Shown here: positions 18,145 to 29,186 of the stretch, one piece after another
How the letters are laid out: the number at the start of each line of letters is the position of its first letter
How positions within the stretch are numbered: position 1 is the first letter of the stretch
From: Deinococcus piscis
GTDB taxonomy: Bacteria; Deinococcota; Deinococci; Deinococcales; Deinococcaceae
Direction: 5' to 3'
Assembly (NCBI RefSeq): GCF_014653275.1
Contig: NZ_BNAL01000010.1
Location: 9,356 to 73,355 of the forward strand
DNA length: 64,000 nucleotides
Notes under the pieces: generated by a model
Database searches by the model: none
Told to the model about the DNA's origin: nothing
What the model saw: the letters and a program-made list of their open reading frames with translations, nothing else
Made by a program: the position numbers and the translations under genes

Positions 18145-18705
18145 TCACGCTTCTCCCAGCAACTCCAGCAGGCGCAGATAGGCCGCTGCCGTGACTTCGA
18201 CGTCGCCCAGCGAGCGGTGACGGCCACCTTCGCTGAAGGTCAGTCCCAGCCGCCCAGCCAGCGAATCGAGGTTGTGCCGGCGCTCACGCGGAAACGCGCG
18301 GCGCGACAGCTGCACGGTGCATATTTCCCGCTGGGGCCTCCAGGTCACTCCGCAGCGCCCAGCGGCGGCGCGCATAAAGCCCGAATCGAACCCGATGTTG
18401 TGCGCCACCAGTGGGGCGTCACCGGCCCAGTCCAGGAACTCGGGCAGCACCTGCGCAATGCTGGGGGCCGCCGCCACCATTTCGTTGCTGATGCCATGAA
18501 TCCGCTCAGCACGCCAGGGAATGGCCACGCTTTCACCTAGGCTGTTCTGCGGGCGCACCAGGGTCTGGTACGGGTCTTCGGTCACGATGCGTCCGCCGCG
18601 AATTCGCAGCGCACCTATTTCGACAATGCCGTCTCGCTCGGGCGACAGGCCGGTGGTTTCCAGGTCGAAGACAACGACGTCCCCGCCCCACTTGATATCT
18701 GGCAC
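18145..18705 (-). CDS. DnaQ-like 3'-5' exonuclease
   Basis: DEDDh exonuclease of 186 residues, as in the Pol III epsilon subunit. The motifs are [21 protein letters not shown] (ExoI, Asp-Glu), [13 protein letters not shown] (ExoII) and [19 protein letters not shown] (ExoIII with the general-base His and Asp). It stands alone and lacks the C-terminal polymerase-binding tail of DnaQ, so it could be a proofreading subunit or an independent repair nuclease. GTG 18705 is chosen over GTG 18711 because TAAGCT ends 6 nt before it and would abut the upstream codon. Confidence 0.9.
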   Translation of the reverse strand: MPDIKWGGDVVVFDLETTGLSPERDGIVEIGALRIRGGRIVTEDPYQTLVRPQNSLGESVAIPWRAERIHGISNEMVAAAPSIAQVLPEFLDWAGDAPLVAHNIGFDSGFMRAAAGRCGVTWRPQREICTVQLSRRAFPRERRHNLDSLAGRLGLTFSEGGRHRSLGDVEVTAAAYLRLLELLGEA

Positions 18706-18711
18706 CCACAC

Positions 18712-18717
18712 AGCTTA
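18712..18717 (-). promoter_or_regulatory. -10 hexamer deciding the dnaQ-like start
   Basis: TAAGCT on the minus strand ends 6 nt before GTG 18705 and immediately abuts the in-frame GTG 18711, which therefore cannot be transcribed as the start from this promoter. Confidence 0.55.
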
Positions 18718-18737
18718 GCCGCATTCCAGTTCTGAAT

Positions 18738-19352
18738 TCAGGGACGGGCCTCCCGTGCCAGTTCCAGCAGCAGGTGCAGCGCGGTGGCCCACATCATCAG
18801 ACCCACCAGTATGTCCACCGCCTGCCAGGTCCGCGCCGAACGCATGTATCCGGCCAGTCCCCGCGCCGCCAGGGCCAGCCCGAAAAACCAGACCCACGAC
18901 GCCGAAATCACCCCAGCAAGGAACAGTTCTGGCCGTGACGCCGACGCGCTGGCTCCGCCAATCAAGACCAGGGTATCCAGCAGCGCGTGCGGATTGAGAA
19001 ACGAAAAGCCGAGTGCCCCGAGGATGATGGCGCGTGGCCCGGCGGCGGCCTGACCGCTCAGCTCTGGCTGCTGTGGACGCCGGGCCGAGCGAAACGCCTG
19101 CGCGCCGTACCACAGCAAAAAGGCCGCGCCTACCAGCGTGCCGAGCGTAACCAGCTCCGGGCGGGCAGCCAGCAAGCGGCCCACGCCCAGCACCCCCAGC
19201 GTCATCAGCAGGGTGTCGCTCAGGGCACAGGCCAGGGCAGCCAGTAGCGCGTGCTCACGCCGCAGTCCCTGGCGAATCACAAAGGCATTTTGCGGCCCAA
19301 TCGCCATAATCAGTCCCAGGCCCAGCACGAAGGCGGCCAGCACGTCACTCAT
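18738..19352 (-). CDS. argO: LysE/ArgO-type amino-acid exporter
   Basis: Exporter of basic amino acids, 204 residues and six membrane helices. The diagnostic stretch AIGPQNAFVIRQGLRREHAL lies near residue 20 and is typical of LysE/ArgO rather than RhtB; SFLNPHALLDTLVLIGG is the second conserved block. The start is ATG 19352, with TACTGT 6 nt upstream; the frame is open further but those residues do not fit the family. It diverges from ktrB across a short region with two facing -10 boxes. Substrate arginine or lysine is inferred from family only. Confidence 0.88.
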   Translation of the reverse strand: MSDVLAAFVLGLGLIMAIGPQNAFVIRQGLRREHALLAALACALSDTLLMTLGVLGVGRLLAARPELVTLGTLVGAAFLLWYGAQAFRSARRPQQPELSGQAAAGPRAIILGALGFSFLNPHALLDTLVLIGGASASASRPELFLAGVISASWVWFFGLALAARGLAGYMRSARTWQAVDILVGLMMWATALHLLLELAREARP

Positions 19353-19358
19353 CGCTGC

Positions 19359-19364
19359 ACAGTA
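19359..19364 (-). promoter_or_regulatory. -10 hexamer, leaderless argO-like transcript
   Basis: TACTGT on the minus strand ends 6 nt before ATG 19352. Confidence 0.55.
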
Positions 19365-19411
19365 CCGCTTCCCGACCAAGCCGCGTTCCAGCCCAGCGCC
19401 GAGCCAGCACC

Positions 19412-19417
19412 TACAAT
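19412..19417 (+). promoter_or_regulatory. -10 hexamer, leaderless ktrB transcript
   Basis: TACAAT is followed by 6 nt and then ATG 19424. Confidence 0.65.
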
Positions 19418-19423
19418 GCAGGG

Positions 19424-20815
19424 ATGCCGCTCATTTCCCGCCCGGCTCCAGCGAGCCAGCCTGGGCCTCGGCGCTCCTGGTATGCCCGGCTCCGCCCCCC
19501 ACAGCTGATTGCGCTGGTGTATTTCATTGGGATTTTGCTGGCCACCGCTGCCCTTCACCTGCCTGGCGTGGTGCGCCCGGGAGCCGAGATGACCAGCGTG
19601 GACTTGCTGTTTACGGCCACCAGTGCGCTGACCATCACCGGGCTGGTGGTGGCCGATACCGGCGAGACCTTTACCCGGTACGGCCAGTACATTCTGATGG
19701 CGCTGTTTTTGCTGGGCGGCCTGGGCATCCTGTCCTTCGGGACGCTGTTTGCCTTTCTGACCGGGCGGCGGGTCAACTTTTCGCAGCGCCAGCATCTTCA
19801 GGCGCAGATCAGCGGCCTGGATACCGGCAGCGTGGTGCGGCTGCTGCGAACCATCTTCACCTATGCGCTGGGCTTGCAGCTGCTGGGCGCGGCGCTGCTG
19901 GCCCTGCGCTTCGTGCCGCAGTTCGGCCTCAGCGAAGGTCTTTTTCAGGCGGCTTTTCACGCGGTGGGCGCTTTCAACAATGCTGGCTTCGTGGTGGTGC
20001 CTGGCGGCATGTTTCAGTATGTGAGCGACCCCCTGGTCAGCTTGACCCTCTCGGCCCTGGTGATTCTGGGTGCCCTGGGCTTTATCGTGCAGTTCAACGT
20101 GGTGAACTGGCTCCAGCGCCCGCGTGAGCACCGGCTCACCGTGTACTCGCTGCTGACCCTCTTCACCACAGCGGCCCTGCTACTGATCGGTTTTCTGGCC
20201 GTGCTGCTGCTGGAATCGGGCAACCATGCCACGCTGGAGCCCCTGCCCTGGCATGGCAAGCTGCTGGCGGCGTTCTTTCAGAGCATGACGCCGCGCTCAG
20301 GTGGCTTCAACACCGTGGACATCGAGAGCATGCGGACTGCCACCATCATGGTCCTGATGGTGCTGATGTACATCGGCGGGGGCAGCGGCTCTACCGGGGG
20401 CGGCATCAAGACCTCTACTTTTGCCATCCTGGCTGGGTCAGCCTGGAACATGGTGCTGGGGCGCGGCGAGCTGATTGCGTTTGGGCGGCGCGTGGAAAAG
20501 GACAACGTGGTACGCGCCACCACAGTTGCCATGCTCTACACCCTGATGGTCATGACCGCCTTTTTCCTGATGCTGCTCACCAATCCGCACCTGGACTTTA
20601 CCCACCTGCTGTTCGAGACGGTCAGCGCCGCCGCCACTGTGGGCCTGAGCATGAACACCACGCCACACATCAACGACGCCGGGCTGATTATTCTCAGCAT
20701 CCTGATGTATCTGGGGCGCATCGGGCCGCTCACTTTCGCGGTGGCGTTCAGTCTGCGGACCAAGGAGCGTAGCGGCGTGCGCTACCCGCCCGAGCGCGAC
20801 ATTCTGGTGGGCTAG
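19424..20815 (+). CDS. ktrB: KtrB/TrkH-family potassium-uptake membrane subunit
   Basis: K+ channel-like transporter subunit of 463 residues with four M1-P-M2 repeats. The four filter-region Gly signatures can be seen in SALTITGLVV, AFNNAGFVV, MTPRSGGFNTVD and SAAATVGLSM. The length fits KtrB or TrkG/H. The cytoplasmic regulatory partner KtrA is encoded downstream in the same direction. The transcript is leaderless (TACAAT, 6 nt, ATG). Confidence 0.94.
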   Translation: MPLISRPAPASQPGPRRSWYARLRPPQLIALVYFIGILLATAALHLPGVVRPGAEMTSVDLLFTATSALTITGLVVADTGETFTRYGQYILMALFLLGGLGILSFGTLFAFLTGRRVNFSQRQHLQAQISGLDTGSVVRLLRTIFTYALGLQLLGAALLALRFVPQFGLSEGLFQAAFHAVGAFNNAGFVVVPGGMFQYVSDPLVSLTLSALVILGALGFIVQFNVVNWLQRPREHRLTVYSLLTLFTTAALLLIGFLAVLLLESGNHATLEPLPWHGKLLAAFFQSMTPRSGGFNTVDIESMRTATIMVLMVLMYIGGGSGSTGGGIKTSTFAILAGSAWNMVLGRGELIAFGRRVEKDNVVRATTVAMLYTLMVMTAFFLMLLTNPHLDFTHLLFETVSAAATVGLSMNTTPHINDAGLIILSILMYLGRIGPLTFAVAFSLRTKERSGVRYPPERDILVG

Positions 20816-21140
20816 GCATCGTTCAGGCGAGCTGGGTTCAGGCCCTATCTGTCTTTTTCCCTTGCCCCAAGCTCTAGCCGCGCTGGCGGCGGGTCATATC
20901 TCTGCTTGCTCTCGCCCTGTTTCCTGTGGCCGTGGCCCTGCTGCCCTGGTTCGCCTTCGGTGCATCTCCCCTGGCCTGGCCGACGACCCTCACCCTGCTG
21001 CCCAGCAGCGCCGCACTCTGGGCTGCTGCACTGGCTTTCATCGGCCTGTTCGGCAGGCGGCTCAGAACCGCGTAGGAGCCGTTAGAGATTCACAGGGTTT
21101 CTTACCTGCCCCGCGCCAGGTTAGCCAGACTTCAGCGCAG
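20816..21140 (+). other. Gap between ktrB and ktrA with an open hydrophobic reading stretch
   Basis: From 20878 to the TAG at 21073-21075 one plus-strand frame stays open and would encode about 65 residues with two hydrophobic segments (VISLLALALFPVAVALLPWF and AALWAAALAFIGLFG) and an Arg-rich end. No ATG, GTG or TTG start with a Shine-Dalgarno or -10 box is present near its 5' end; CTG 20902 is the best candidate. It may be an unusual small gene, a decayed one, or chance. A T-rich TCTTTTTCCC at 20852-20861 follows ktrB. Confidence 0.35.
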
Positions 21141-21146
21141 TATGAT
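21141..21146 (+). promoter_or_regulatory. -10 hexamer upstream of ktrA
   Basis: TATGAT is followed by 7 nt and then GTG 21154, the start of a 19-codon frame that ends in ATGA at the ktrA start. Confidence 0.5.
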
Positions 21147-21153
21147 GCTGGAC

Positions 21154-21213
21154 GTGATGCGAGGCGGCCAGGAAAATCAAGAGCGGCAATTCAGCGCGGC
21201 GGTGCGGGCATGA
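21154..21213 (+). CDS. Possible leaderless leader peptide coupled to ktrA
   Basis: GTG 21154 opens a 19-residue frame (VMRGGQENQERQFSAAVRA) whose TGA overlaps the ktrA ATG as ATGA. The frame starts at the position where a leaderless transcript from TATGAT should begin. The peptide is polar and has no signal or membrane segment. I infer a translated leader that delivers ribosomes to ktrA, which has no good Shine-Dalgarno of its own. Confidence 0.45.
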   Translation: MMRGGQENQERQFSAAVRA

Positions 21214-21869
21214 AGGCCAAGCAATGTCTGGTGGTGGGCCTGGGGCGCTTCGGCAGCGCTGTAGCCACCACCCTGTACGAAATGGGCCACGAGGTCGTTG
21301 CCATTGACCATATTGAGGAAAACGTAGAGCGGATCATGAACCGCGTGACCCACGCTGCCATCGTAGACGCCACCGACGAACGCGGCATGCGCTCTATCGG
21401 CGTGGGTGACTTTGACGTGGTGGTGATTGCCATCGGCTCCGATGTGCAGGCCAACATTCTGGCGACCATGAACGCCAAGAGCCTGGGCGCGCCCTATGTG
21501 GTCAGCAAGGCCGTGGACGAGATGGCCCGCCGGGTGCTGGAACGCATCGGGGCTGACCTGGTGGTGCGCCCGGAACACGACATGGGCCTGCGGCTTGCCC
21601 GGCAGATCGCCAACCCCAATGTGGTAGACACCCTTGACCTGGGCAGCGACCACGCCATCGTGGAGCTGGAAGCCAATGAGCGTCTGCGCGGCACCCTGAT
21701 GGACCTGAACATGACTGGGCGCTTCGGTGTGCAGGTGATCGCCATCAGCCGCAAGGGCCAGTTGGAAGTCAGCCCCCGCGCCGACAGCCTGGTCGAGCCC
21801 CACGACAAGATGGTGGTCATCGGCACCGGCCACGACATCGACGAGCTGCGGCGCTACCTGGACAAGTAA
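21210..21869 (+). CDS. ktrA: KtrA/TrkA-family RCK regulatory subunit
   Basis: Cytoplasmic gating ring subunit for KtrB. The 219 residues have an RCK_N Rossmann domain, with VVGLGRFGSAVATTLYEMGHEVVAID split across the dinucleotide loop at about residues 8-30, and an RCK_C domain (about 135-219) ending MVVIGTGHDIDELRRYL. ATG 21210 gives the canonical N-terminus; the frame is open upstream without family similarity. It is separated from ktrB by about 390 nt but transcribed in the same direction from its own -10 box. Confidence 0.94.
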   Translation: MKAKQCLVVGLGRFGSAVATTLYEMGHEVVAIDHIEENVERIMNRVTHAAIVDATDERGMRSIGVGDFDVVVIAIGSDVQANILATMNAKSLGAPYVVSKAVDEMARRVLERIGADLVVRPEHDMGLRLARQIANPNVVDTLDLGSDHAIVELEANERLRGTLMDLNMTGRFGVQVIAISRKGQLEVSPRADSLVEPHDKMVVIGTGHDIDELRRYLDK

Positions 21870-21882
21870 AGGCAAAAGCTGA

Positions 21883-21925
21883 TACGCCCCTGGCCCGACC
21901 ACACTAGATTCGGGCCGGGGGCGTA
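21883..21925. terminator. Strong bidirectional hairpin after ktrA
   Basis: TACGCCCCTGGCCCGA pairs over 16 nt with TCGGGCCGGGGGCGTA, with only one G-U pair, around an 11-nt loop. It lies between convergent ktrA and the DUF1345-like gene. Confidence 0.75.
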
Positions 21926-21926
21926 A

Positions 21927-22613
21927 TCACGACACGGCGAACTGCAAGGTGAGCGCCAGGATGGCCGTATTGAACACAAAGGAAAAGAGCGTGTGGCCCA
22001 TCACCACGCGCCGCACTTCCCGGCTGGTGATGTTCACATCTGAGCTGGCCGCCGTGGTGCCGACAGTGAACGCAAAATAGGCAAAGTCCATCAGGTCCAG
22101 CGGTTCATTTCCGGGAAAGTCCAGTCCGGCCCCGTCCCCGCGGTAATACAGGTAGGCATAGTGCAGGGCATAGGCAAGGTGGGCCATCAGCCAGGCGCAG
22201 ACCACGGTCAGCACGCACAGCGCTATAAAGAGCTTTTCCCGCCAAAAAGGAAGGCTCAGCTCACCCGCCAGCGGCAAGAACAAGCCAGCCACCATCAACC
22301 CGAAGAAACTGGCGAATAGCACGAAGGCCAGACCAGTCCGCCCGCCCAAGAGCCAGAAATCCATCCAGGGATAGCGGGCCAGCAGTGGCGCAGCAGGAGC
22401 ATGGGCCCAGCGGCGCAGCTCTGCACCACTCAGGCTGTGGTAAGCCTGCCAGGTCAGCAGCACATAGGCCAGGCTGGCCGCGCTGGTGGCCAACATGGTC
22501 CGCAGCGTGAGCGGCTGGTCCCCCCACAGCAAAAACAGGGCCGCAAACAAGGCAGTCCACAGGGCCGTTCGCTCATACTGACCGCGCCAGTTCATTCCGC
22601 TCACCCCGTGCAT
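21927..22613 (-). CDS. DUF1345-family membrane protein
   Basis: A 228-residue inner-membrane protein with five or six helices. Recognisable family features are the HYAYLYYRGD segment, LDFPGNEPLDLMDFAYFAFTVG, the SSDVNITSREVRR turn, and a C-terminal LFSFVFNTAILALTLQF helix. The DFxYFxFTVG part recalls a potassium-channel pore helix, but no selectivity filter is present. Function unknown. ATG 22613 is used because TAAGCT ends 6 nt upstream; ATG 22595 is the alternative. Confidence 0.85.
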   Translation of the reverse strand: MHGVSGMNWRGQYERTALWTALFAALFLLWGDQPLTLRTMLATSAASLAYVLLTWQAYHSLSGAELRRWAHAPAAPLLARYPWMDFWLLGGRTGLAFVLFASFFGLMVAGLFLPLAGELSLPFWREKLFIALCVLTVVCAWLMAHLAYALHYAYLYYRGDGAGLDFPGNEPLDLMDFAYFAFTVGTTAASSDVNITSREVRRVVMGHTLFSFVFNTAILALTLQFAVS

Positions 22614-22619
22614 GTGGGC

Positions 22620-22625
22620 AGCTTA
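22620..22625 (-). promoter_or_regulatory. -10 hexamer, leaderless DUF1345-like gene
   Basis: TAAGCT on the minus strand ends 6 nt before ATG 22613. Confidence 0.55.
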
Positions 22626-22667
22626 GCCGAAAGTGCGGTGAGGATAGGGCACGGCTGGCGCTCCTGC

Positions 22668-23147
22668 TCAGGGGGCAGCGCTGGGGGGCGGGCTGGCGGG
22701 CTCATCAGGCAGCACCCGCACCCACTCACGGCATTCCAGGCGGCCCTGAATCGCCATGTCCCGTGCCACCTCCGGCGGCGGCAGTTGCCCGCGAATCTCA
22801 GAGCGACTGTTCAGGGGCACCGGGCCGCCCTCGGTCAGCCACTCGGCCCGCCGACTGGTCCGCAGGGTGCGCTCGAAGCAGGCCGCCTCTTCAGGGCTGA
22901 GGTCCAGACCCACCACCTGCAAGCCATTTTGCACCGTCACGAAGGTGTGCCGCCCAGCCAGGGGCTGCTCAGCCAGCGCCGCCGACGCCCTCACGTGGCT
23001 ATAACCGGCCACCGAGAGCGCGACCACCAGCGGCATGGCGGCGGTCAGCGCCCAGATTTGGTCTGCCGAAATCCGGGTCTGTGGGCGCAGCGCGTACAGC
23101 ACCGCCAGCAGGCACAGGGCAGGAATCAGCCAAAAGAGCAGGGTCAC
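22668..23147 (-). CDS. Small membrane protein, unknown
   Basis: A 159-residue protein beginning VTLLFWLIPALCLLAVLYAL, with a second hydrophobic segment IWALTAAMPLVVALSVAGY, then a soluble domain of about 105 residues with one cysteine pair (EEAACFERTLR and GRLECREWVRV). The family is not recognised. GTG 23147 is preferred to a longer frame starting at 23201 because TACACT lies 7 nt upstream and because the longer frame would run back through the V-ATPase terminator hairpin. Confidence 0.7.
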   Translation of the reverse strand: MTLLFWLIPALCLLAVLYALRPQTRISADQIWALTAAMPLVVALSVAGYSHVRASAALAEQPLAGRHTFVTVQNGLQVVGLDLSPEEAACFERTLRTSRRAEWLTEGGPVPLNSRSEIRGQLPPPEVARDMAIQGRLECREWVRVLPDEPASPPPSAAP

Positions 23148-23154
23148 GCGGCCC

Positions 23155-23160
23155 AGTGTA
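23155..23160 (-). promoter_or_regulatory. -10 hexamer deciding the start of the 159-residue protein
   Basis: TACACT on the minus strand ends 7 nt before GTG 23147. Confidence 0.5.
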
Positions 23161-23187
23161 GCGGCGATACCCAGCCAACACAAAAGA

Positions 23188-23216
23188 ACAGTCCCCTCCA
23201 AGCTGGAAGGGACTGT
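23188..23216 (-). terminator. Terminator of the V-ATPase operon
   Basis: ACAGTCCCCTCCA and TGGAAGGGACTGT form a 13-nt stem with one mismatch around AGC. On the minus strand it is followed by TCTTTTG. It lies 18 nt after the atpD stop. Confidence 0.75.
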
Positions 23217-23233
23217 CTGGGGAAAGGGAGCGG

Positions 23234-23911
23234 TCAGGCAGCGGAACCGTGGTTGCCACCCTGGGCGGCCTGCTGCTCACCTTCGGCAGCAGCTTCGGCT
23301 TCCAGCTTGGCCTTGATCTTCTTCAGGCGGAAGCTTTCCTCGCGTTCACGCTGGTCCAGCACGCCACGAATAAAGCGGATATCGGCCTGAATGCCGGGAA
23401 TTACGACCTGCTCTAGGGCATTCACGCGGCGGGAGGTCTTCTTGATCTCCTCACCGATGCGGCGCAGCTTGGTCTCGGTGCCGGCCACCTTCACGATGGC
23501 TTCCAGCACTTCATTAAAGTCCGTCGCGGCCTGAATGGTGCGTCCCCCCACGTTAATGGGGCTGAAGCCTGCACTCTGGGTCCGCTCAGGCACGGTCATC
23601 TTGGGCACTTTGACGCCGTAGATGCTCTCGATCACCATATCTACGGAGTAGTCGTCGCTGCTGCCCAGGCTGAGGCTTTCGACAGCTTCGGGGCTGTCCC
23701 AGGCTTTGGCCCCCAGCAAGCTGGTGTAGGCTCCCTTGCTCACACCTGCCAGCTGCTCACGGGCAGCCAGGGCATCTTTGACCAGTGCGAAAAACTCGGC
23801 AATGAGGGCGTCGCGCTTGCGCTTGAGCAGGTCAGCGCCGCTGCTGGCGGTCTTCAGACTGGCTTTAGAGGCCAGCAGGGCGGAGCGGGTAGGACTGATT
23901 TGTTCGGCCAT
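23234..23911 (-). CDS. atpD: V-type ATPase subunit D (central rotor shaft)
   Basis: Coiled-coil rotor subunit that connects the A3B3 head with the membrane ring. The 225 residues start MAEQISPTRSALLASKASL, the family N-terminus. Long helices at about 15-80 and 130-205 form the shaft, including RVNALEQVVIPGIQADIRFI. The C-terminus is an Ala/Glu/Gln-rich tail. A perfect Shine-Dalgarno (AAAGGAGGTGA) lies 8-10 nt before ATG. It is the last gene of the operon and is separated from atpB by 89 nt containing a hairpin. Confidence 0.97.
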   Translation of the reverse strand: MAEQISPTRSALLASKASLKTASSGADLLKRKRDALIAEFFALVKDALAAREQLAGVSKGAYTSLLGAKAWDSPEAVESLSLGSSDDYSVDMVIESIYGVKVPKMTVPERTQSAGFSPINVGGRTIQAATDFNEVLEAIVKVAGTETKLRRIGEEIKKTSRRVNALEQVVIPGIQADIRFIRGVLDQREREESFRLKKIKAKLEAEAAAEGEQQAAQGGNHGSAA

Positions 23912-23936
23912 ATCTTGTCACCTCCTTTGGTCGGTG

Positions 23937-24000
23937 ACGTTGACGGTGGGCAGCAGGCAGAGAAAGAAAGTTCCACCCACCATCAGCCACCGGTCAACGT
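23937..24000 (-). repeat. Hairpin in the atpB-atpD gap
   Basis: ACGTTGACGGTGG (23937-23949) pairs with CCACCGGTCAACGT (23987-24000) with one bulged G. It occupies almost the whole intercistronic gap. It could be an mRNA-processing or stability element, or an attenuator between B and D. Confidence 0.6.
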
Positions 24001-27179
<3,179 letters not shown>

Positions 27180-27205
27180 TTGATTCTCCTTGAAAGATAC
27201 GAAAG

Positions 27206-27264
27206 CGGCTGAGAGCGCTTGGCTTCCTCGCCAGGTTTGGCTTTCGGCCCGCTGCTCTCAGCCG
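27206..27264 (-). repeat. Hairpin in the atpF-atpA gap
   Basis: CGGCTGAGAGC (27206-27216) and GCTCTCAGCCG (27254-27264) are exact complements separated by 37 nt. The structure sits just upstream of the atpA ribosome-binding region and could tune expression of A, B and D relative to upstream stalk genes. Confidence 0.6.
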
Positions 27265-27270
27265 TCCGCA

Positions 27271-27636
27271 TTACAGTTTGATGTCGAAGCCCACCGTCTC
27301 GCGCACCAGTCGGCCCATGTACGCTTTGGCGTCCACGGTGTCCTCACTGAAGGCGTCGCTCAGGCTCGGCAGTGGCAGCAGAATCGGCAGGTCACGGCCA
27401 CGCATGATGCGGGTCGTGGCCCCGATGGGATCAGCGATCAGGCCGCCGTCCACCGCCACCAGACCATGCTTGCCCTCTACAATCAGGCGCTCCAAAGTAG
27501 CCTGCGCGGTCTCCGGCGTGGCTTCTACGACTTCGGCTCCCGCCAGACGGTAGCCAGTCGCCGTTTCGCTGTCGGCCAGAATGACCACGCGCTGGGCGTT
27601 GCGGCTCCTTTGGGGGGTCTGCTCGGCAGCGGTCAT
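27271..27636 (-). CDS. atpF: V-type ATPase subunit F
   Basis: Small rotor-associated subunit with a CheY-like fold, 121 residues. RVVILADSETATGYRLAGAEVV is the typical N-terminal strand-helix pattern, followed by KHGLVAVDGGLIADP and PILLPLPSLSDAF. The N-terminal MTAAEQTPQRSRNA is an extension relative to other F subunits. Its ATG overlaps the atpC stop by 4 nt. Confidence 0.94.
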   Translation of the reverse strand: MTAAEQTPQRSRNAQRVVILADSETATGYRLAGAEVVEATPETAQATLERLIVEGKHGLVAVDGGLIADPIGATTRIMRGRDLPILLPLPSLSDAFSEDTVDAKAYMGRLVRETVGFDIKL

Positions 27637-28616
27637 GCACCCACCTCCTGGCGAATCTGTTCTTCGGGCAGGCCGTAATACTTGCCGCGCCCAATCAGAC
27701 GCAGCTTGGCGGCCTCAATTTCCTTGCGGCGCAGAAAGTCCAGAATGATGCCTACGCCCATCGGGTCAGAGACACCGATAGAGCGGGCACTGCGGTCCAG
27801 GGCCGCGCGGGCAGCCACTTCAGCCGCTTGTGGAGTCGGCGCTTCCATGATGGCCGCAATGTCCGGCGAACCACTGGTGTCGCCTCCAGCCAGCCGGGCG
27901 TACCCAGCCGCGTCCAGGCGTCCACCCGGCACGAAGAACTCCGGGGTCAGGGGAACACCGGCAGCCTGAGCCTGACGGGCCATCAGCGCGTTGGTGATGT
28001 CAATTTCGCGGCCCACGTAGGTACGCAGCGAGGTATCCTGCGCCACCTTGCGGACATGCGCGTAGTAGCCCTGATCCAGCGCCACTTCCAGGTTCAGCAG
28101 GTTGCCGCTGGCCTGATAGGCCGCCGCACCACGGCGAAACGCCGCCGCCAGCGGATGGCCACCCACCGAGATGGCCGAAGCCAAGCCGGGCAGGTCGCTG
28201 CTGCCTGCTGCACTTTCGAGCAGACTGGGGGTGAATGTGCCGCCAGGAATCAGGCTGCTGCGAATCGCTTCAACGCCGCGCCCTGCCACCACACCGCGCG
28301 CCAGGGTCTTGAGGTTGACCAAGTCCCAGCGCATCAGCAGCGTCTCAATCTCGCGCCGGGAGTTGCCATCAGCAAAGCCCAGCACTTTTTGAGTGGTGGC
28401 GAACAGGTTACGGCTCAGCGCCCGGTCCAGCTCGGGCAGTCCAGCACCTTCGGCGGTGCTTTCACGCAGGTTCGCAGCGAACCCGGACTCGCTCAGTACG
28501 CGCAGGAACTCGGGGTAGCTGCTGGCGGCCAAAGCGGCTTCCAGGGAGCGGCCATCGAGCAGCGCGTTACGCATCATCCTGACGCGGGTATTGATGTAGG
28601 CATAATCGTCAGGCAT
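27633..28616 (-). CDS. atpC: V-type ATPase subunit C (d-type, central stalk cap)
   Basis: All-helical, funnel-shaped subunit that couples the rotor to the proteolipid ring. The 327 residues start MPDDYAYINTRVRMMRNALLDG, matching the YxxxNxRxRxM signature of AC39/C subunits. The final YYGLPEEQIRQEVGA is also typical of the family. It lies 8 nt after atpE and overlaps atpF. Confidence 0.95.
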   Translation of the reverse strand: MPDDYAYINTRVRMMRNALLDGRSLEAALAASSYPEFLRVLSESGFAANLRESTAEGAGLPELDRALSRNLFATTQKVLGFADGNSRREIETLLMRWDLVNLKTLARGVVAGRGVEAIRSSLIPGGTFTPSLLESAAGSSDLPGLASAISVGGHPLAAAFRRGAAAYQASGNLLNLEVALDQGYYAHVRKVAQDTSLRTYVGREIDITNALMARQAQAAGVPLTPEFFVPGGRLDAAGYARLAGGDTSGSPDIAAIMEAPTPQAAEVAARAALDRSARSIGVSDPMGVGIILDFLRRKEIEAAKLRLIGRGKYYGLPEEQIRQEVGA

Positions 28617-28624
28617 AGGCCTCC

Positions 28625-29185
28625 TTATTCGCCCGTCAGCAGCTGGCGGACCTCAGGGGTCAGCCCACCACGCAGGGTGTGCAGGCGGCCCATCAGGGTG
28701 TTGGTGATGCCGCTTTTGCCCCCCTGGCTGATCAGCCGCACGCCACCTTCAATGCCCGGGTTGGCGCGGACTTCCAGGTCACCCACCAGCGAACGCAGGA
28801 TGTCCACGTCACTGGGGTTCACTTCGGCCACTTCGGCGGCGGGCACAGCTTGGCGGGCCTCGTTGAGCAAGCGGCCCAGGATTTCGCGGTACTCCGGGAG
28901 CCGGCCAATATCACGCAGCTGCTGCTCGACCAGACCGTACACCTGAGCGATGCCTTCTTCGCCTGCGCTCAGGCGGGCAGCGTTCAGCTCCAGGTCGGCT
29001 GAGGAGCGGGCGCGGGTCAGACCGGCCTGGTACTGCTTGTCCAGCACCCGGCTGCGGCTCTCGACCAGCTCCTGCGCTTCAGCGCGGGCATCGGCCACGA
29101 TTTGTTCGGCCCGAGCACGGGCATCGGCGCGGACGCGCTCGATCTCGGCCTGAGCTTCATTTTCAAGCAGTCGGTCCAGGGCCAT
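28625..29185 (-). CDS. atpE: V-type ATPase subunit E (peripheral stalk)
   Basis: Peripheral stator subunit of 186 residues. The N-terminal 90 residues form a charged coiled coil (ENEAQAEIERVRADARARAE and similar heptads), and the C-terminal globular domain includes VRANPGIEGGVRLISQGGK. It pairs with the G-like coiled-coil protein encoded first in the operon. It starts 1 nt after the atpK stop. Confidence 0.95.
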   Translation of the reverse strand: MALDRLLENEAQAEIERVRADARARAEQIVADARAEAQELVESRSRVLDKQYQAGLTRARSSADLELNAARLSAGEEGIAQVYGLVEQQLRDIGRLPEYREILGRLLNEARQAVPAAEVAEVNPSDVDILRSLVGDLEVRANPGIEGGVRLISQGGKSGITNTLMGRLHTLRGGLTPEVRQLLTGE

Positions 29186-29186
29186 A

